Positions 8,101-11,830 of a stretch of 11,830 nt of DNA are shown here, one piece after another (position 1 is the stretch's first letter; every line of letters starts with the position of its first letter). The stretch is from Gammaproteobacteria bacterium. Lineage in GTDB: Bacteria > Pseudomonadota > Gammaproteobacteria > Pseudomonadales > Azotimanducaceae. The stretch covers positions 1-11,830 of the forward strand of contig JAUILW010000063.1 in NCBI GenBank assembly GCA_030432795.1, given 5' to 3'. The notes under the pieces were generated by a model. The model made no database searches. It was not told the DNA's origin and saw nothing but the letters and a program-made list of their open reading frames with translations. The position numbers and the translations under genes are program-made.

Positions 8101-10915
8101 GGTCGATCTCGGTGCCCGCTCCACGCAGCTCGATACGAACCCGCCAACTACCTCTCACGTCGCAGCACCGACAACAGGAGGTGCACAGATCACCTTGACC
8201 TGCCGGGATGGCTCGGCAGGCACCGGCTGCGACCGCACGTTCTACCAGGTGAACGACGGGCCGGACGTTCTCTACACCGCCCCGTTCGTCATCAGCGATA
8301 CCGATCGCGTGCGTTACTACTCCGTAGACGCCACCGGCCTGCAGGAGGCCGCCCGCACCCTCGAGGCCGGCAACTTCACCCGACTGACCCTGGACGATCT
8401 ACAGCCTCGCTCCATCCTGCTCATCAGCGAGTCTGGTGATCTGCAGCTCAATGTCGGCGGCCGACTGAGCGTGCCCGGCGACGAAGGTGCTGTGCTTACC
8501 GGTGCCAGCATCAGCATCGACCTGTACGCCCCGGATGGCAGCCTCGCGCATACCTTCGCCATCAGCATCGCCGACGCCGCCGGTTTCTTTGCCAACTTCG
8601 ATCTCATCAGTGCCTGCCGGCCGCGCAGCAACTGTCTGGACAGCGCCGGTGCCTGGCGCGTGCAGGCGCGCTTTGAGGGCTCGGCGCTCCTCGCGGTCGC
8701 CGAGTCCACCTCGCAGACCGTGCTGGTAGGCCGATCCGCCGGCTATGCGCTCGTGGTGCAGGGCGAGAGCCCGGATGCGGAGGGCGAAGACTCACACTTC
8801 AAGACCGCACTGCGCGTGGTGCAGAAACTCGGCGAGCGCAACATCATCCCCGAGAACCTCTTCTTCCTCGCCGGCTTCCCCGAGGATCCCCGCTACGCAA
8901 CACTGCGCGACTCCGGTACCTTCCCGCCGGTCCACCGCCGTGGGGGCACCTGTGACGGACCCGCCGGCTCCGTATGCTGGGACGGAGCGCCCTCACGCGC
9001 CGCGATACGCGAAGCTCTAGCCACGATGGGCGCGCGCATGGCGACATCGCCGGCACCCGCCTACATCGTGTTCGTGGATCATGGCACCAATGAGGTCTTC
9101 CATCTTGGCAGCGAGCAGATCACGCCGGCGGATCTCGACACCTGGCTCGACGGCCTCGAAGGCAACGCCAACCTTCCAACCGCCGCGGAGGAGAAGCCGC
9201 GCGTGGTCATTCTGGGTTACTGCTATTCCGGCAGCTTTCTGCCGGCACTTGCAGCGCCCGGCCGCGTGGTGATCAGCAGCGCCGCCGCCGAAGAGGAATC
9301 CTACAAGGGACTGCGTGAAGCGGACGACATCCGCGTAGGTGAGTACTTCCTGGAGGAGCTGTTCACCGCATGGGGCAAGGAGCAGGATCTACGCAGCGCC
9401 TTCGCGCTCGCCCGCGACAAAACCGAACGTTTCACCCGCAAAGGTGGCGACGCGGACGCTGTGCCGCCGTTTTTCGATGGCGCTGTGCAGCATCCGCTGC
9501 TGGAAGACGACGGACGCGCCAGCGCCGGCCGGTTCGGCTCCAACGTGCTCGTAGAAGGCATCGGCGACGGTGAGCGAGCCAGAGACCTCTACCTCGGCGT
9601 CTCGGCACAACTCACCAACAGCGTGCCCGGCGACATCACGGCCGTGACACCTACCCGCTACCTGCCGGGCGACGACTGCCGTATCACGCCGTCCGCCTGC
9701 CGGACGGAGCTGTTTCTGAACACCAACGATTTCACCCTGATCGACGTGGCTCGTGTCGAAGTACGCGAGCCTGACCTTGTGCTGCCGGACAGCGAGCCCA
9801 ACCGCAACCGTCTCGAGCAGCGCAGCATCGACAACCCCGTGGCCCTGCGCCAGCTCAGCCGGCGGCCCAACGTCAGCGGCGGCAACCGTTTCGCCACCAC
9901 CCTCGCTATCTTCGATACGCCCGGCCGCTATGAGGCCTACTACACCGTGCGCGACAACTGCGACGCGCCCCCGTGTGCGCTCTCCGCATCGCGCCGCTCG
10001 ATCATCTACAAGAACCGGCCCGGCAACGAGCCACCGCTGCCGTTCGCCCTCATCGATCCCCTCGACGCGACACAGCCCGGCCAGGAGTTTCGTACGACAG
10101 GACTGTTCACCTGGCAGGCCACCGCGGACGCCGAGACACCGGATTCCCCGGCATCCGTGACCTACAACCTCATCATCGCCCGTAACCAGGCCTTCACCGA
10201 CGTCGTGGTGCGCCAGGAGGACATCCCCGGCCCCATCGCTGCGGTGGACGACGACGCCAATCTCGTCGACGGAGAAACCTACTACTGGCGCGTGGAGGCG
10301 GTAGATCGCTTTGGTGCGCGCACCACATCGAGCAACACCGGGGTGTTCATCGCCGACAACAAGAACGCCTTCGGCGGCCCGGACCTGTCGGTGAGCCAGA
10401 CCGCCGATCGGCTGACAGCGTCCCCCGGCAGGCCCATTGCGTTCACAGTGACGGTCACCAACCTCGGCAGCGAGTTCACCACGGAACGGCCGCAGGTCAC
10501 GCTCACCAACCAGCTACCCAGCGGCAGCCGTCTGACCGAGGCGCCTGCCTCGTGCACCGCGGTGGACGACAACCAGCGTTTCACCTGCGATCTGGGGCGC
10601 CTGGGGTTCAACGAGACGGAAACCGTGCGCTTTCGCGCCAGCCGCGACGTGTCGGGCCGCATGACCAACCGCGCATGGGCGGATGCGGATCTGCCGGATG
10701 ACAACTACGCGAACAATGAATCCGTCGCTGACGTGCAGCTCAGCAACAACGGCGGCGACAGGGACAGCGACGGTGTCGCTGACGACGTTGACAACTGCCC
10801 CGACACAGCCAACCCCGACCAGATCGACGGCAACGACGACGGCGCCGGCGACGCCTGCTCCGGCGGCCTCAGGCGCACTATCGTTCCAGGATTCAGGTGG
10901 CCAGGTGGCGGTTGA
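5168..10915 (+). CDS. Giant exported multidomain protein with legumain-like (peptidase C13, caspase-fold) domain, Asp-box repeats, DUF11 and TSP3 motif
   Basis: This is a 1915-residue secreted protein with a predicted cysteine protease core. Domains in order: signal peptide 1-26 (GIVVVLLALVAQTQA); a PPC-like beta domain ~45-130 and a diverged second one ~140-250; an Asp-rich SDHDGQPDAADD loop at ~255-270; an FG-GAP-like stretch near 381 (RFGEVLAINGDVLAVHS); four Asp-box (BNR, sialidase/Vps10-type) motifs SLDEGLTW 613-620, STDGGLSF 677-684, SSDQGATW 720-727 and SIDQGRSW 766-773; a chitobiase-C-like module ~990-1060; the protease domain ~1193-1430 with FVDHGT (His1305) and LGYCYSGSF (Cys1352); an Fn3-like domain ~1624-1735 (YYWRVEAVDRFG); DUF11 ~1739-1860; and a thrombospondin type-3 Ca-binding motif 1864-1897. 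The tail LRRTIVPGFRWPGGG has no membrane anchor. Many closely spaced Cys pairs suggest disulphides and an extracytoplasmic location. Substrate unknown; maturation of the neighbouring exoprotein is only a hypothesis. Confidence 0.85.
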   Translation: MAARPRLRYCGIVVVLLALVAQTQAQERVLHVSKWLSSGGQSTASGSGNRFFELRVNQPGEVRIELASTADSFVVLTSAAGAVLASNDNYIPGSGNLDARIVRALEAGTYGIVAGTSTGGVEASFTLEVTAPDTPELRIVDSVNVPTPTRLHGLWRNSAGQQTERQGNPHILFNASGTVSIDLISATDAELKLRNPDDFQFFDDDADSGLRTNPSLQGELDGRYELILATRANDVHSPWELIVHADQFELISIDSDHDGQPDAADDTPFYAEDRPQVRRVGQVDTASFNDVAGPFLARATQSGETELHNGPWNTEHRMFKAWRRVATPSICSNQAFCNPAVSLDTLALARPGLALVDLYERSGDGFVFRQQLEDDINDAGSRFGEVLAINGDVLAVHSNATGSEAPPPFLWLFDRVTGAQPLWRNGYVEEADVTAFEIPARNRVVATLRNGNRVYAENDPANGWGPAAPFENSFDLDLSGVTFNPAEFCAHHLSGELVAARTCNGDRVEVFRRQADGTWAGVTAFLQLRRGAGAWGAIRLAPDHDNLTTYLYAEDLNAGRVEVFHIGPAAPDFTAWRPTPGNARFPGSVYGRAGWPALFGDFGAGSGAFIYRSLDEGLTWQPASTTPSEFLDPFDNPFTPDIRNVVLDPQRPDNVFAYGVEYFNRTEAESYGYVFRSTDGGLSFDVVLNRAPRGDGSGTGAFDLIDGVLYAGTQGGAYVSSDQGATWTNTSFGASCAIVNGWFAVDGLVIAASRLSSLCGAPVHASIDQGRSWFALNAGLPGDLTDAAIYEDPNDPNTLYLYASRNGSTYRLAEDRRGWTLVESNGKAVPSLKRERLLTSTKTAINSFGADSFSPRQTHTRSSEATDENSQEGLYRAPFDRAVAETDGRRLIGLHVNIDGRSELVSRQLPRVDIPLRTRQAQWRVTPYPTTDVQLRYALSESCDTATAWTSTRSTRIAPTLADGRHTLCVQQRFGATWVDLGARSTQLDTNPPTTSHVAAPTTGGAQITLTCRDGSAGTGCDRTFYQVNDGPDVLYTAPFVISDTDRVRYYSVDATGLQEAARTLEAGNFTRLTLDDLQPRSILLISESGDLQLNVGGRLSVPGDEGAVLTGASISIDLYAPDGSLAHTFAISIADAAGFFANFDLISACRPRSNCLDSAGAWRVQARFEGSALLAVAESTSQTVLVGRSAGYALVVQGESPDAEGEDSHFKTALRVVQKLGERNIIPENLFFLAGFPEDPRYATLRDSGTFPPVHRRGGTCDGPAGSVCWDGAPSRAAIREALATMGARMATSPAPAYIVFVDHGTNEVFHLGSEQITPADLDTWLDGLEGNANLPTAAEEKPRVVILGYCYSGSFLPALAAPGRVVISSAAAEEESYKGLREADDIRVGEYFLEELFTAWGKEQDLRSAFALARDKTERFTRKGGDADAVPPFFDGAVQHPLLEDDGRASAGRFGSNVLVEGIGDGERARDLYLGVSAQLTNSVPGDITAVTPTRYLPGDDCRITPSACRTELFLNTNDFTLIDVARVEVREPDLVLPDSEPNRNRLEQRSIDNPVALRQLSRRPNVSGGNRFATTLAIFDTPGRYEAYYTVRDNCDAPPCALSASRRSIIYKNRPGNEPPLPFALIDPLDATQPGQEFRTTGLFTWQATADAETPDSPASVTYNLIIARNQAFTDVVVRQEDIPGPIAAVDDDANLVDGETYYWRVEAVDRFGARTTSSNTGVFIADNKNAFGGPDLSVSQTADRLTASPGRPIAFTVTVTNLGSEFTTERPQVTLTNQLPSGSRLTEAPASCTAVDDNQRFTCDLGRLGFNETETVRFRASRDVSGRMTNRAWADADLPDDNYANNESVADVQLSNNGGDRDSDGVADDVDNCPDTANPDQIDGNDDGAGDACSGGLRRTIVPGFRWPGGG

Positions 10916-10937
10916 GCCGGATTTCAGGAACTCAACC
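10910..10937. terminator. Weak hairpin at the convergent gene ends
   Basis: GGTTGAG (10910-10916) and CTCAACC (10931-10937) are perfect 7-bp inverted arms around a 14-nt loop. The arms contain the stop codons of both convergent genes (TGA at 10913-10915 plus; TGA at 10934-10932 minus). No T-tract follows on either side, so it is not a classic intrinsic terminator; it could be a transcript-end stem or chance. Confidence 0.25.
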
Positions 10938-11786
10938 CGGCGCCGCCTCGCACACGGGATCGAGCCGCTGCTTGAGGAACGCCGCAGCGGCGGCCACATC
11001 GCGGCCGCCGAACAGGAATCGGTAGAAATGGCCGAACCGGCCGGGATAAAGCTCCACCGGCACGCCAGCCTGCCGAAGGTCGTCCGCTAGAACGCTTGCA
11101 TGCTCGAACCCAACCACCGCATCCGACCTGCCGTGGTAAAGAAACACCGGAGGATCGTCCGGAGACACGTACTGCACGGGTGACGCCCTTCGGTAAAGCT
11201 GCGGGCGGTCCGATTGCGGTCCGCCAAGAAACGCATTGGTGCTGCGGTTGTCCGAGAACAACGTGAGGTCCGTTGGCGTGCCCCCACCCACAGCAGCCTG
11301 CACGCTGCTCGAAATTTCAGGAAAGCCACCCTCCTCGCCTTCCAGCCCATCTTCCGGCCCGGTGAGCGCTGCGAGCAGCGCGAGGTGCGCGCCGGCTGAA
11401 TAGCCAAACGTGACGATCTGATCTTGCCGTACGCCATAGCGATCGGCATTAGCTCGCAGCCACCGCACAGCGTTTTTCACATCGTGAAGTGCTGCAGGAA
11501 ACGGGTGTTCCGGTGCCAGCCGATAGCCGACGCTGAATGCCACGAAGCCTTCCCGGGCGAGCTGCTTTGCAATGGACTTCATCTGCCCGCGATTGCCCTT
11601 CGTCCAACCGCCTCCGTGGATCAGCACCACACCTGGACGCGCGCAGGAGGCGGGCATGCTGTACAGATCACCCTGCAGACGGATGTCACCGGCTTCGTGA
11701 TAGGTGAGGTCCTTTTCTACCTGGAGCGCTGCAACCGCAGGCAGAGTGATGCAAAGCAGCGCAAACAGAACGGCCAACGTCCGCAT
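10932..11786 (-). CDS. Secreted alpha/beta-hydrolase esterase (acetyl-esterase/BD-FAE or HSL-like)
   Basis: This 284-aa serine hydrolase probably cleaves small acyl esters. ATG 11786 is preceded by GGAGA with 5-nt spacing. Residues 1-20 form a Sec signal peptide (LAVLFALLCITLPAVA, cleavage near AVA/A), so it acts in the periplasm or outside. The oxyanion-hole motif HGGGW is at 57-61; nucleophile elbow GYSAG has Ser130; the likely acid is Asp220 (HGRSD) and the base His251 (FGHF). YRLAPEHPFPAALHD at 88-102 is typical of the Abhydrolase_3 / BD-FAE group. Family members deacetylate polysaccharides or hydrolyse short acyl esters; the real substrate cannot be read here. It converges on the large protease gene with a 16-bp gap and is likely a separate transcription unit with no clear link to the Tps cluster. 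Confidence 0.9.
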   Translation of the reverse strand: MRTLAVLFALLCITLPAVAALQVEKDLTYHEAGDIRLQGDLYSMPASCARPGVVLIHGGGWTKGNRGQMKSIAKQLAREGFVAFSVGYRLAPEHPFPAALHDVKNAVRWLRANADRYGVRQDQIVTFGYSAGAHLALLAALTGPEDGLEGEEGGFPEISSSVQAAVGGGTPTDLTLFSDNRSTNAFLGGPQSDRPQLYRRASPVQYVSPDDPPVFLYHGRSDAVVGFEHASVLADDLRQAGVPVELYPGRFGHFYRFLFGGRDVAAAAAFLKQRLDPVCEAAPG

Positions 11787-11830
11787 GAGATTCTCCGACA
11801 GTGATTCAAATTTGCCGACGATGGCGCTAC
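11787..11830. other. Upstream flank of the esterase gene
   Basis: Only 44 bp lie between the esterase start and the window edge. They hold its SD (11792-11796, minus strand) and nothing else I can support; the promoter is probably partly or wholly outside the window. Confidence 0.4.

Noticed and set aside
10683..11090. Open frame of 135 codons on the plus strand spanning the end of the giant gene, considered as a frameshifted C-terminus
   Set aside because: Its sequence has no hydrophobic anchor or domain and runs antisense into the esterase gene, so it does not look like a lost C-terminus.

Overview
The window looks like chromosomal DNA of a GC-rich Gram-negative bacterium, most likely a gammaproteobacterium. 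A two-partner secretion (Tps) system requires an outer membrane, several products carry Sec-type signal peptides, and GC-rich codons dominate every gene. I see no tRNA, rRNA, IS element, CRISPR array or phage gene. The taxonomic call is an inference from protein style, not from a marker gene.

Layout from left to right. (1) Positions 1-1241, minus strand: the N-terminal ~413 residues of a filamentous-haemagglutinin-type exoprotein (TpsA), open through the left edge, so its C-terminus lies outside the window. (2) A divergent gap. (3) Positions 1280-3400, plus strand: a TPR protein with a C-terminal CHAT (caspase-like) protease domain and an export signal. Its best ribosome binding site points to an ATC codon at 1367 rather than to the first conventional start, GTG at 1280. 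(4) Positions 3397-5109, plus strand: a ShlB/FhaC-type outer-membrane TpsB transporter, overlapping the CHAT gene by 4 nt and probably translationally coupled to it. (5) Positions 5168-10915, plus strand: a 1915-residue exported multidomain protein with PPC-like regions, four Asp-box repeats, a chitobiase-C-like module, a second caspase-fold protease domain (legumain/C13-like, His1305/Cys1352), an Fn3-like domain, a DUF11 domain and a thrombospondin type-3 calcium motif. (6) Positions 10932-11786, minus strand: a secreted alpha/beta-hydrolase esterase, convergent with gene 5 and probably an independent unit.

TpsA would be exported by Sec and threaded through TpsB to the surface. The CHAT protein would sit in the periplasm, where it could meet TpsA in transit, and the large C13-like protein would act outside the inner membrane, perhaps at the cell surface. 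The main point of interest is that a TpsA/TpsB pair is interleaved with two unrelated-looking clan-CD (caspase-fold) proteases, both predicted to be exported. This makes a candidate protease-controlled adhesin or secretion system. That functional link is inferred from gene order, domains and signal peptides only.
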